DNA from: Pectobacterium cacticida | Lineage (GTDB): Bacteria > Pseudomonadota > Gammaproteobacteria > Enterobacterales > Enterobacteriaceae | DNA: 64,000 nt | Direction: 5' to 3' | NCBI RefSeq assembly: GCF_036885195.1 | Contig: NZ_CP133656.1 | Location: 1,984,001-2,048,000, forward strand | Shown: in pieces, positions 45,345-55,040 of the stretch | How positions within the stretch are numbered: the stretch's first letter is position 1 | How the letters are laid out: the number at the start of each line of letters is the position of its first letter | The notes under the pieces: generated by a model | Told to the model about the DNA's origin: nothing | Databases searched by the model: none | The model's input: only the letters and a program-made list of their open reading frames with translations | Position numbers and translations under genes: made by a program

Positions 45345-46640
45345 ATGAAAAAGAAATATGCCGTCGTGGGGACAGGAGGCCGAGCGGGCCTTTATCTGGA
45401 ATCGATTGCGAGGGACTACAGTGATCAAGGGCAATTTGTGGCTTTTTGCGATACCAACCAGACGCGAATGAATTACGCCAATAAAATTATTCATAAATAT
45501 GGGCACGATATTGTGCCGACCTATCATGCTGAGCAGTTTGAACAGATGATTGCGGAAACTAAGCCCGATATTGTTATCGTGACATCTATCGATCGGACGC
45601 ATCATCAATATATTATCCGGGCGATGGAATTAGGCTGTGATGTTATCAGTGAAAAACCGATGACCATCGATGAAGAAAAATGTCAGGCGATTATTGATGC
45701 AATTCAACGTACTGGACGCAAATTACGTGTGACCTTTAATTATCGCTATGCGCCACATCATAGTAAAGTTCGTGAACTGCTGGCTGCCGGTTTGATTGGC
45801 GAAGTTTATTCTATACATTTCGAGTGGTTGCTAAATACCGAACATGGCGCTGATTATTTCCGTCGTTGGCATCGTGATAAACGTAACAGTGGCGGGCTGC
45901 TCGTGCATAAATCAACACATCATTTTGATCTGGTAAATTTTTGGCTGAATAGCGAACCTGAAACGGTTTATGCACAGGGTGATTTACGTTTTTACGGTAA
46001 AGCTAATGCTGAAGAACGTGGGGTTACTACGTTCTATTCACGCTCCCATAATAGCGCCGCGGCGGAAAATGATCCTTTTGCACTACATATGAATCAAAGC
46101 GAACAACTTACGGCACTGTATTTAGACGCCGAACATGAAGATGGTTATTTCCGGGATAAGAGCGTGTTCGATGACGGTATCAATATTGAGGATGTCTTGG
46201 GTGTAGTCGTACGTTATAAAAATAAGGCCATCATGACTTACTCCCTCAATGCATATTTACCCTGGGAAGGGTTGAATGTGGTGTTTAATGGCAGTAAAGG
46301 CCGGTTAGAAATGAAACTGGTAGAAAAATCTTACGTAAATGGCGGCGGAAAGAAAGAAGATGAAGGGGCGCTGAATGAATGCGAAATAAAGGTTTACCCC
46401 ATGTTCAACGAACCGTATAGCGTCCCTGTCGAGTTTAAAGCGGGTGGGCACGGCGGCGGCGATCGGGTCATGTTAAACGATCTCTTTGGTACGCCTGAAC
46501 CCGATCCATTACATCGCGCGGCGGACTACCGTGATGGCGCGATGTCTATTTTAACCGGTATTGCAGCCAATCGCTCGCTACGTACCGAATTGCCGGTAAA
46601 AATCAGCGATCTGGCGGTAGATCTGAAAAGGGGAAATTAA
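45345..46640 (+). CDS. Gfo/Idh/MocA-family oxidoreductase
   Basis: This 431-residue NAD(P)-dependent dehydrogenase has an N-terminal Rossmann fold (YAVVGTGGRAGLYLESIARD), the family's SEKPMTIDEEKC with catalytic Lys, and VTFNYRYAPHHSKVREL. The C-terminal half carries GGLLVHKSTHHFDLVNFWL with the catalytic-region histidines. The family acts on sugars and inositols; length suggests the larger subgroup. GAGAGGAAG precedes the start. It stands alone, so the substrate is unknown. A plant-derived sugar or sugar acid is possible (inference). Confidence 0.9.
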   Translation: MKKKYAVVGTGGRAGLYLESIARDYSDQGQFVAFCDTNQTRMNYANKIIHKYGHDIVPTYHAEQFEQMIAETKPDIVIVTSIDRTHHQYIIRAMELGCDVISEKPMTIDEEKCQAIIDAIQRTGRKLRVTFNYRYAPHHSKVRELLAAGLIGEVYSIHFEWLLNTEHGADYFRRWHRDKRNSGGLLVHKSTHHFDLVNFWLNSEPETVYAQGDLRFYGKANAEERGVTTFYSRSHNSAAAENDPFALHMNQSEQLTALYLDAEHEDGYFRDKSVFDDGINIEDVLGVVVRYKNKAIMTYSLNAYLPWEGLNVVFNGSKGRLEMKLVEKSYVNGGGKKEDEGALNECEIKVYPMFNEPYSVPVEFKAGGHGGGDRVMLNDLFGTPEPDPLHRAADYRDGAMSILTGIAANRSLRTELPVKISDLAVDLKRGN

Positions 46641-46743
46641 TCACCATATCAGCCTGAATTATTCGGGCAGAAAGTCTTCCGCTCCCGTAGTGCTGGCCTG
46701 ACTGCCTGCGATCAGACCGGTGGAAACCGCTGACTACTGTTGA

Positions 46744-46773
46744 CGATGCCATATTCTTTGTAATATGGCATCG
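46744..46773. terminator. hairpin between the oxidoreductase and srfC
   Basis: Perfect 12-base arms CGATGCCATATT and AATATGGCATCG surround CTTTGT. No strong T-run follows on either strand, so it may act as a weak bidirectional terminator for convergent transcripts. Confidence 0.55.
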
Positions 46774-46825
46774 TATCTCTCAGTCTTAGTTAGCCCCTCA
46801 ACATCGCTGCCACCATAATAAAACT

Positions 46826-49270
46826 TTATTCAGTGGGTTTAATAAGGTTCAGAATCGCGCCTAATTGCTCACGTTGCTCCGCATTGACTTCACGTGCAGC
46901 AGAATAGCCAGCGTTCTGGATAATCATTTCATTCAGCCCAACGAGCCAGTCATAGATGTAGAATGCCGTATTGTTGATAGGCGTCAGTGACAACTTGGTC
47001 AGGCGTTGCGACGCGCCAAAACTTACCGCCTGTTTTTCGGGCTTAGCAAAAATAGGCTGTCCGCGGTTGATACGGCTGGCCGGGCGCAGGGATTCATCAA
47101 GTTGCTGGAAACCAAGCCAGGCGACAAAATCGCCGAGGATGGTGAGCACGCGTGAAACCTGGCGATCGGCTTTATTTTCCCGGTTGATGCCCAGCGGTTC
47201 ACTATCGACCAGCATATCGACCAGGGCATCTTCTATCCGCAAACGGATACTGCCCGTTATCAATTCTTCAACCAGCATTTCGACCGTTGATTTTGGTACG
47301 TTGAGTAGGCCAATGAGCGGCGCATTTTCCGGCAAATTGCGTAAGTGGTTAATCCAGTAACGATAAACACGATGCGCATAATCAGCCTCATAGCCGTGAT
47401 CGGGGGAAATAGGGAGGGGAGGCTGGTCAATCGCGTCCGGCTCATCGGCAAACAGATCGATTTCAATTCCGATACCAAATTGATCGCGCCCTACTGATGA
47501 CGCTAACTGATCGTCAACCTCGGCGTGAAGATCGCCATAGCTGGCCTCTTGCTGATGCAGGTATAGACGGCGGAGTTCATCGCGTGCGGGAAGAAGCCGT
47601 TCTAACAGTTCGCCATGCACGCCGGTGCGGGTTTGAAGCGATTTGAGTAAGGTTTCTGCGATACGCTGTTTTTCCGCTGGATCGTCAACATCAGCGGGCA
47701 GATACCAGTTACCCAGCAAATTATCACTGAGCTCGCGCTGAAGCTCGTTAAGCTGTTCACTAATGCGCCCAAGTTTGACTTCACGGTGGACTTCAGTACC
47801 CAGCCAGCTCGCCATACGCGCGACACCGCGCTTGTCCATCGCCAGCATGGTTCCCCACGTGTCGCCAGGGTTACCCACATAGCGCTGTACCGCGGCATCG
47901 TAATGCTGTCCATGCGTGACACGGCGATCGTAACGCGTCACGGCCCAAATCAACCCCGGCTTACGGTGGCTACGCACCTGTGCATTCTCGCCCTGAGTCT
48001 GCTTAACCCAATGATCCAATGCTTTACCGACGGCTTTGACACCGCTCCGCGCACCCGCAGCGCTGCATACCATCAGCACATTCATTTCGTGCTTATCGGT
48101 ATAGCGTTCTAGCAGATAGGCGCGCTTTGCACGTAATAGCGTTTGCGCCAGAGAATAGGCCGTGGCGGGTGGATCGTACTGTGCTTCATTGACGTCGCCA
48201 AAACCGGGGAAATCCAATACATCAACCTGCTCGAAGAGTGCCTCTTTCGGCGATGAGTGCAAAGGGATCAACAGTTCTGCCGTTAGCATGGTTAATTCTG
48301 CCAGCGAAAGCTCCGTTGTTTTCCCTGCTCGACCATTGTGAATCGGTCGCACCAGCACACTGGGATCGTCGGTGCAGTGCAGGCGTTCCAATGCGGAACC
48401 GTCAATTAATCCCTTCACCGGGCTTAGTGCATCATCTACGAGTGTTTGCAGTGGTACTAGCAGCTTAAGTGCGCTTGATAAGTGTTGCAACGTATGGCTG
48501 AAATGCCGATAAGCGGCGCTCAGGGAAGGCGATTCTCCCCATAATAAGGAGAATAGCTGGGCGCGATCGTCAACGGTGAGGTAGGGGGCTAATTCCATCG
48601 CCACCGGCCAGAACTGCGCCTCTAACTGTTTTTGCCGCTTAGCATCGTGACGCACGAGATAGTCCCAAAGCGCGACAACATCATCACGGGTCATTCCTTC
48701 AACGTGATCAGGCTGGCGATGCATCAACAGCGTGTTAACGTGCTCGGCGATGTAGCGTTCATCCAGCTCTTCAAACTCGGCCTCTTGATTGAGGTCGTTT
48801 AAATACGCGCTGGCCATGATTTTGCCAATATCCAGCTCGCTGAGTAGTTGCAACTGCACGGGAAAAGATTTGTTCTTTACTCCCGATTGCCGACTATAGC
48901 GAATGACAAGTGAAGTCGGCCGATCTGGTGGGGCAATGTGTTCGGTAACATTCAGTTGTTGGCCTTCAAACGAGGTTTCAAGTGTACCGTTTTCACCCCC
49001 GGCCAGCGACGAAATCAGATAGCATTTACCCGCTTGAGACAGACCAAAAAAGCCGATGGCAATGTCCTTTAGGACGACATCGGCGAGATGCTGCGCTTTG
49101 TTCCGGTTACGGCGCAATTTTACGATCAGACGATCGGCTTCGATATCCAGACGTGGTGCATTTTGGCGAGTGGTTTCTACCCAGTCGATGGCCTGTTCAC
49201 TCCCTAGCGCGATGGACTGTAACCGAGAGTGAAGCTGAGTAGAAAACTGTTTAGGCGTTAATCGTTTCAT
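46826..49270 (-). CDS. srfC: SrfC-like putative virulence factor (P-loop GTPase-like)
   Basis: This 814-residue protein matches the SrfC family. A P-loop FGLSQAGKCYLISSLAG lies at residues ~75-90 (GLSQAGKC, with Cys replacing the usual Ser/Thr) and a Walker B/G3-like DVLDFPGFGDV near 348-358. These place it among large dynamin- or septin-like GTPases. A third region MNVLMVCSAAGARSGVKAVG follows. The start overlaps the srfB stop (ATGA), so translation is coupled. Salmonella srfABC was named as SsrB-regulated; direct function is unsettled, and cytotoxic activity has been reported for insect-pathogen homologues (recollection, not verified). Confidence 0.88.
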   Translation of the reverse strand: MKRLTPKQFSTQLHSRLQSIALGSEQAIDWVETTRQNAPRLDIEADRLIVKLRRNRNKAQHLADVVLKDIAIGFFGLSQAGKCYLISSLAGGENGTLETSFEGQQLNVTEHIAPPDRPTSLVIRYSRQSGVKNKSFPVQLQLLSELDIGKIMASAYLNDLNQEAEFEELDERYIAEHVNTLLMHRQPDHVEGMTRDDVVALWDYLVRHDAKRQKQLEAQFWPVAMELAPYLTVDDRAQLFSLLWGESPSLSAAYRHFSHTLQHLSSALKLLVPLQTLVDDALSPVKGLIDGSALERLHCTDDPSVLVRPIHNGRAGKTTELSLAELTMLTAELLIPLHSSPKEALFEQVDVLDFPGFGDVNEAQYDPPATAYSLAQTLLRAKRAYLLERYTDKHEMNVLMVCSAAGARSGVKAVGKALDHWVKQTQGENAQVRSHRKPGLIWAVTRYDRRVTHGQHYDAAVQRYVGNPGDTWGTMLAMDKRGVARMASWLGTEVHREVKLGRISEQLNELQRELSDNLLGNWYLPADVDDPAEKQRIAETLLKSLQTRTGVHGELLERLLPARDELRRLYLHQQEASYGDLHAEVDDQLASSVGRDQFGIGIEIDLFADEPDAIDQPPLPISPDHGYEADYAHRVYRYWINHLRNLPENAPLIGLLNVPKSTVEMLVEELITGSIRLRIEDALVDMLVDSEPLGINRENKADRQVSRVLTILGDFVAWLGFQQLDESLRPASRINRGQPIFAKPEKQAVSFGASQRLTKLSLTPINNTAFYIYDWLVGLNEMIIQNAGYSAAREVNAEQREQLGAILNLIKPTE

Positions 49271-52255
49271 TTTTTAAATACACTCCCACTATCGATCCAA
49301 TAATGGGTCGCTCCTGAACCGTTAGCGGATAATGTGTTCAATTTGAGTCGCAGGTGATGGAGTGGAACGCGGGTGCCGTCTCCCAGTACTGCATCAGCAA
49401 TCTCGAAGCGCTCGGGGCTATCCCGATCGTCACTTTTCGTCACCGCCAGCCGAACATACAATTGGCTATCGCCAGCGACGTTACGGGCCAAATCCGGATC
49501 GACAATTGATAACATATAGAGTGATGAGGCAGGCCAGCGCTCATTGTCCAACTGGCGGAATCCGAGGCAGAGAGAACCACGTACCTGAAAGCGCTGTTGT
49601 GGATCAAGTTCAAAATCAGGCGCATCCAAATCGATATCGCTGTAATACACATTATCGAGCGTCAAGGCGTTATTGTTATCCATCATGCCAAGGTAGCGCA
49701 CTGTCGAGTAGGGCTGAAAATCACCGACCTTAAAGTAGAAACCCGGTAAACGCAGATCGAGCGCCAGCAGGCAGAGCATCGCACCAACGGCTGCGGTGGA
49801 TTTCGGGTTATCGATACGCCCGCGTTTATTAAAGGGATACCAGTCATTGGTATGATACCCATCCAGCGATAACATCCGATTAATCGGGAGCGGTTGCAAA
49901 TGACGGAATAGCGCCTGAATGCCAGGAAAACGTGAAGGGCGGCCGGTCAGGAGCAAAACATCACAGGAATACAGCGACACCACCTCAGACATCAGGCGCA
50001 AATTTTTGGTGATATTCATCTGGTTAGACAGGAATTCGCCGTGCAGTTTGCTCAATTTTAAGATAAGCGGCACCTGTAAAATCGTAAATACGCTATCGTT
50101 TTCCGGCAATTCACGTTGTATTTCCGTATTGATATATTCCAACACGTTTTCCGTTGGTGCCTGTTCCAGCAATTCGCCGAAGGTGGATTCGATCTCGGCA
50201 CTGGTATCCAGCGGATCAAAGTGCTCATAGGCTTCCAGAATCGCACGACCGATGGGAATGAATAGCTGTAACGTCACCTGCTGGCGTAGCGTAAGCTGCG
50301 CATCCATCCGACCTTCATTGCCGAACAGTTTCCCCATCAGCACATCCGGGTTAGCCATACCTGCCGTTTTCAACGCGGTCTGTAATGCGGGCAAAATATA
50401 AAGCTGGATGACATCCAGCAAGATATCATCGCCGGCGACCTTGAAACCTTCGCGGAATAGGAGTTGGGGAATGATTTTAACGTTATTACCGACGCCGTCA
50501 TCGAGCCGATATTGCGTAATCGCGAGATCGGTGGTGCCGCCGCCAATGTCGATAGAGGCAATACGCAGCGTTTTGCCTGCGGTTTCGCCCTCATCGAGCA
50601 CTTTATCCGGGCGCGCCATGCTGGCAAAGAAATCTTCCGCACGGCCCCCAAAGTTGACTTGCGCTTCGTTATACAGGTAGACCATCTGGCCGCACGTGGC
50701 CTCATCCCATTCGATCTGTACATCAGGCACAGGAACCCGGCTCAGTTGCTTATCCGCCTCGGTTGTAAAATCTTCGTCCATTGGGTGCCAGCCCATCGCT
50801 TTCCAGACCAGGGCAATCGCTTCATGCATACGGCGGCGGAAGATCTCGCGCTCCGGCTTCGGCATCGCCGAAGGCAACGTCAGAATGATGTTACGCAATT
50901 GACGTGGCGCGGCGCTGTGGATCATTTTCATTCGCTGGGCCGCGCTGTTCATCTGCATTAGTGCCTGCGCCAGTAGTTCAGATAGCATGAAGGTCATTAG
51001 CGAGCTACGGCTATAGTGCGGCGAGAACACCGGCAAACGCTCATCCAACGGTTGGTTGTAAAGCGGCTGGCCCTCATCATTCAGCATAATGGTTAGGGGC
51101 ATAGCCGTCGCTAACGGTTCGGTTTGCGAGTGTGCATCCATCTGGCTGAAACGCCAGCCTGGGGCATAGCTCTCTTCGTCCCACAGGTAGCGACGCGGGC
51201 TGGAAATACCACTCGACCCTTCCGTACCCTGACGCCGCAGCGCCATATGGCAGGCCTCACGCCCGACGCGGGCGATCGATGGCCAGAGGAAAGCGTCATC
51301 GCGCCCGCTTTCGACAGAGAAATTTTCTTTACCAAACTTGGCCTGTGAAAATTCGACTCGACTTTCAAACAATTCGTTATACAGATAGTGCGGGTGGCTA
51401 AGATCGCGCAATTGCAACTCATAAGTCTGCTTTAGACCATTGCTTTCGTCAGCATGGTCTTCAACCAGAATGCCGCAGGTATGTGAGTTTCCCACATCCA
51501 ATATCAGATCAACCTTGACCACAGGTTCTTGCAAAGTGCTGGTATTAATACGAATTTCCGGCACATCGAGCTGATTACCCAGCATATCCAGCACGTTGAG
51601 ATAGTGCGCCTGATATTCAAACCCTCTGAGCGCCGCTTTCACCTCATGAGGATCACGCTTCTCCAGCGTTTGTACGCGCTGGGTAAATACCTCACGCAAC
51701 CAGCCATCGACCCAGGTTTGATCAAGGAATTCACCAAGTTCATCGCTGTGATAGGCTAACGCAAAACTCCCGCCGGTCTTAATGTCATTAGCATTGGGCG
51801 CGAGTAACTCATATTCATGCCCCTCTGGATAAGTTTTAGTATCGAACGCCAGACAAATGCGGTGAGTGTTGCCATCCTGATCCGGAGTATCAAGCGCCAG
51901 AATCTGCATTCGCGCCCAATTGTCCGGCCCCCCCTATAAACGTACGTGGTGGATTGAAGCGGAAGAAGGGCAGCGGTAGCCAGATTTTATCCAGCAGCTT
52001 TAGCGATTGTTCCAGCGCAATACTTAGCTCAGGTTTTACCACTTCCGGCGGCATGCCATTGACAGACGGCAGAAGAAATTTTTCTGTACGAGCATCATGT
52101 AGCACACGTAGTAAAGGGCCATTGGCGCTTTTTCGCACATAACTGTTGACTGGCGTCGCCGGCAATAGCGGCGTGAGGGCAAAATCCAGAAACTGGATGC
52201 CGCTATCCTGAATCAGTGTGAGGCGTTGTTTATAATCGGTCATCGTCGCTAGCAT
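49267..52255 (-). pseudogene. srfB: SrfB, frameshifted at a seven-base homopolymer
   Basis: Two adjacent frames together make one SrfB of ~995 residues. The upstream piece (52255 to ~51928) encodes TDYKQRLTLIQDSGIQFLDF and ends RTFIGGAGQLGANADSGA, a tail that looks out of frame. Deleting one C from the seven at 51928-51934 gives FIGGPDNWARMQILALD and joins the long downstream frame. That part has actin/Hsp70-like nucleotide motifs: LILDVGNSHTCGILVEDH and IASIDIGGGTTDLAITQY. The combined length fits the family. It could be an assembly or sequencing error, a true mutation, or slippage-controlled expression. An internal ATG at 51909 could yield an 880-residue short form. Confidence 0.85.
51928..51934 (-). 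repeat. srfB: C7/G7 homopolymer at the srfB frameshift
   Basis: Seven consecutive C on the plus strand (G7 in the coding sense). One fewer base restores a continuous SrfB reading frame. Confidence 0.85.
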
Positions 52256-52257
52256 GA

Positions 52258-53682
52258 TTATTTACTCTCGCGCGTTATCGTCATCGGAAAAACGGTGTCT
52301 GCGTTATACCGACCAATACATTCCGCCGCTGCGCCGGAAGCGCCTTGCTTACAGACCAATTCCGGCATTTGGAAGCGGGAATTATCGGAACAGCGGGCGC
52401 TAGAGCGACTATTAATAATCAGATTACCGGAACTCATTAATCCAGCCTCAATTTGGGCGCGACAAGTGACGCCGTCACCGTGGGTGATACGGGCTGTCCC
52501 TTTGCCATTTTTAATCTGGTAGCGCAGGCTAGGCGGCTTACCGACCACCGGCGCTTTGCCATCAATATTGACGTGCCAATTGCCGTTTAAAAAGGCGACT
52601 GAACCGATTTTTACCGACTCGGCGGGCATAACAAGCGCTTCTTTGCTCGCTGTCGTCGCTGGCACCGGTGCTACGGTGGGTTCCGTTGACGGCTTCTCTG
52701 GCGCCTTAACTTTCTCTGGTACATTTGCTTCGGCAATTACCGTAGCTTCTGCTGGCTTGACATCGATAGGTGGCGGCGCGGGAATGACTGGCTCGGGAGC
52801 AGGGAGAACAGGTGCAGCCGCTTGCTCATGCTGTTTTTCGGCAATGGGCGCGACCGGTGTACTGGCCTGCTGGGGTACCGATTCTTGCGACACGGAAGAA
52901 GACAAGACGCGCTTCTCCGGTTTGACCATAACCGCGTCGTCAGCGATGGGCTGGTCATGTTGATCTGAAACGCAGCCGCGTATCTGCAATAACAAAATAG
53001 CGATCAGCGCAATCGCAGGCACTAGCCACCATAGGCGGAAGAAGGGCGTTTGTGACGGTTCGGCAGGCACCGTGGCTATCGACGCTGGCGTCGGGTCTAC
53101 CGGTTCGGGCAAAGTGATAGTCTGGGGGGCTGGTGTGTCCGCGGTACGCGATGGGGTTAAGACCTGATCGGCAGCACTTAAGGGTGGCGTCACCTCTTTG
53201 ATCATCGGGCGTAGGCAATCTAATGCATCGAGGCGCGATTTTTTATCGAGGTTAACGAAACCCCAGAACGTTAAAACCGGTTTACCATCAACCAAATAGA
53301 CGTGATTCGCCCCTGGGAACTGTATGGCTTTCGCCAGTAGCACGCCAAAAAGTTTTTGTCCGGCTTTATCCGACTGTTGTGCGCGTTCGCTAATGTCATC
53401 CACGGTGGCTTGATAGGTTTCCAGCAGCGCTAACGCTTTTTCTCGCGCTTCTTCACTCGCGGCAATCCAGGAAGTAACTTGCCCATCAATCGGCGAATAC
53501 CAGTCAATACGATCGCCATCCTCGTTAGCTTGAGGTATCGCCAGACAATCGGCAATCTGTTGCTGTTTTCTGAGACGCAACGTTTCTCGCAGTTGAAGGG
53601 CTGATGTGTAAACTGGCTGCCCGTTTTCGCCCAGCGCCAGAAAATCATCCAAACGTCCACTACGTAAAAATAATCTTGCCAC
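52258..53682 (-). CDS. srfA: SrfA-like membrane-anchored protein
   Basis: This 474-residue protein heads the srfABC operon. I place the start at GTG 53682 (V/M-ARLFLRSGRLDDFLALGE), with AAAGGT upstream; the open frame extends 31 codons further without support. The N-terminal ~190 residues are soluble. One membrane helix LWWLVPAIALIAILLLQIRG follows near residues 217-237. Then comes a long Pro/Ala/Glu-rich linker and a small C-terminal beta domain (GSVAFLNGNWHVNIDGKAP) with several cysteines, probably periplasmic. It stops three bases before srfB. The domain order suggests a membrane anchor for the SrfB/SrfC ATPase/GTPase pair (inference). Confidence 0.85.
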   Translation of the reverse strand: MARLFLRSGRLDDFLALGENGQPVYTSALQLRETLRLRKQQQIADCLAIPQANEDGDRIDWYSPIDGQVTSWIAASEEAREKALALLETYQATVDDISERAQQSDKAGQKLFGVLLAKAIQFPGANHVYLVDGKPVLTFWGFVNLDKKSRLDALDCLRPMIKEVTPPLSAADQVLTPSRTADTPAPQTITLPEPVDPTPASIATVPAEPSQTPFFRLWWLVPAIALIAILLLQIRGCVSDQHDQPIADDAVMVKPEKRVLSSSVSQESVPQQASTPVAPIAEKQHEQAAAPVLPAPEPVIPAPPPIDVKPAEATVIAEANVPEKVKAPEKPSTEPTVAPVPATTASKEALVMPAESVKIGSVAFLNGNWHVNIDGKAPVVGKPPSLRYQIKNGKGTARITHGDGVTCRAQIEAGLMSSGNLIINSRSSARCSDNSRFQMPELVCKQGASGAAAECIGRYNADTVFPMTITRESK

Positions 53683-53972
53683 GCAATTAAGACCTTTTTT
53701 GTAATAATGCCTAAAGCAGAAAAGAGAATACAATCTGCGACAGGGTATACTGTAGTGCGAGTGATGGCGAATCAAACGCGTAAAGAAGTGATAAAACTGA
53801 CAAATATTTGGGCAATCAAAAAGGTAGACAGGCGGAATTCAACTGCCGGGCAGGTAACGTGGGGGCCAGAACGCAACGATATGGGCAAATCATGGGCATC
53901 AGCGACTGTCGCAAGTGCCCATGGCGCTTAGGAGCATGACATTATAATCGCTATGCCCCTCGGCTACGGCTA

Positions 53973-54662
53973 TTAAAGCTGGACGTTGCCCGTGATCAGG
54001 TAAGCGGATGACGTACTTTGTGACATCGGCGGCAAAGTATCACTTAGAACATTGCCTTTTACATCAGTGAATTCAATCGGAATATCGTTCATACCGACGT
54101 GTTCAATAATAAAGTGGTTGTAATCGGTTTTTTGTGCCGCAATCCACTGATTGTCACGCCAATATTTCATCTCGATTACCGGGTATTTTGTATTCCTGAA
54201 TTGTACCGCCGCCCAATAGGGGTTTGACCCTTCTTTTATACGGTAAATAACGTTACCTTTTACCGGCGCTTCGATCAATGTCCAATCTATATTAATTATT
54301 CCATCTCTTAGATCGCCTATTTTTTCAAAAGCATTAAATGATAGATCTAAGGCGCAATCACCGCCTTCAGGATAGAGGTCAGTAACATAAACGACCGTAC
54401 TGCCTTTAGGCCCATTCACTTTTAAGTAAGCACCAGCTAATGACGTTCTAACGCCACGATAATTCAACTGATTCGGGTTTAACGCCGCAATTTCCATATT
54501 CTGCGGGATAGGGTCTAGCAGAAGTGCGCCACCCTGGTAGCCTGAACCCGTCGCGGTAGCATACCCATAACAGATATCGTCTAATTCCCACTGAGCATGG
54601 GCAGTATTAATTAGCGGAATAATACATAATGTAGATAAGGTTAATAGGGTTACTTTATTCAT
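53973..54662 (-). CDS. secreted bacterial expansin (EXLX-like)
   Basis: This 229-residue exported protein has a signal peptide ending INTAHA. Domain D1 (double-psi beta barrel) spans ~25-130: YGYATATGSGYQGGALLLDP and VTDLYPEGGDCALDLSFNAF with the conserved active-site Asp. Domain D2 (CBM63) covers the rest, with exposed aromatics in GSNPYWAAVQFRNTKYPVIE and MKYWRDNQW. Expansins loosen plant walls by a non-hydrolytic action and help soft-rot bacteria to colonise hosts. It is a monocistronic gene; upstream 54663-54780 is AT-rich with no obvious regulator site. Confidence 0.9.
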   Translation of the reverse strand: MNKVTLLTLSTLCIIPLINTAHAQWELDDICYGYATATGSGYQGGALLLDPIPQNMEIAALNPNQLNYRGVRTSLAGAYLKVNGPKGSTVVYVTDLYPEGGDCALDLSFNAFEKIGDLRDGIINIDWTLIEAPVKGNVIYRIKEGSNPYWAAVQFRNTKYPVIEMKYWRDNQWIAAQKTDYNHFIIEHVGMNDIPIEFTDVKGNVLSDTLPPMSQSTSSAYLITGNVQL

Positions 54663-54918
54663 GTTTCACATCCAATATGATTCAAGAGTAATAGTCTGGG
54701 TAATTGCAAAGATAAGAACAGCAAAAAAACATTACCATTAATTAGTGATAATAAGAAAGGCATGGCGATAAATTTATTTTGAGAATTTAGGATTCTAGAA
54801 GTGCTGAAATATAGCTATTCATTGTTTCTTATAAACATGGTTTTTATCGGTTTTATTTTCTGAACCAGACTGAGGGAAGGGCGGGCTCTATTGCGGTTGG
54901 CACCAAAGATTCGCGTTG

Positions 54919-54955
54919 TTTACACGCTAATAGCAATGAGTATAATCCTCATTTG
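54919..54955 (+). promoter_or_regulatory. fhuE promoter with Fur-like operator
   Basis: TTTACA (54919-54924) and TATAAT (54941-54946) are separated by 16 bases, a near-consensus sigma-70 promoter. Overlapping it, GCAATGAG...CTCATTTGC forms an inverted repeat of Fur-box type. This predicts iron repression of the downstream receptor. Confidence 0.65.
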
Positions 54956-55040
54956 CACTTACTGGATGCAGCAACAAGCGCGACACCTCCCCTTAAGCAG
55001 TATTGATTATGGGGACTTTTATTGACCATCAGGAAAAACA

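Noticed and set aside
51890..52255. Treating the 121-codon frame before srfB as a separate small gene
   Set aside because: Its tail is out of frame with the natural continuation; one base change fuses it to srfB and gives the family's usual length.
53707..53931. 74-codon plus-strand frame upstream of srfA
   Set aside because: Low-complexity basic sequence without family match; more likely the srfA promoter region.
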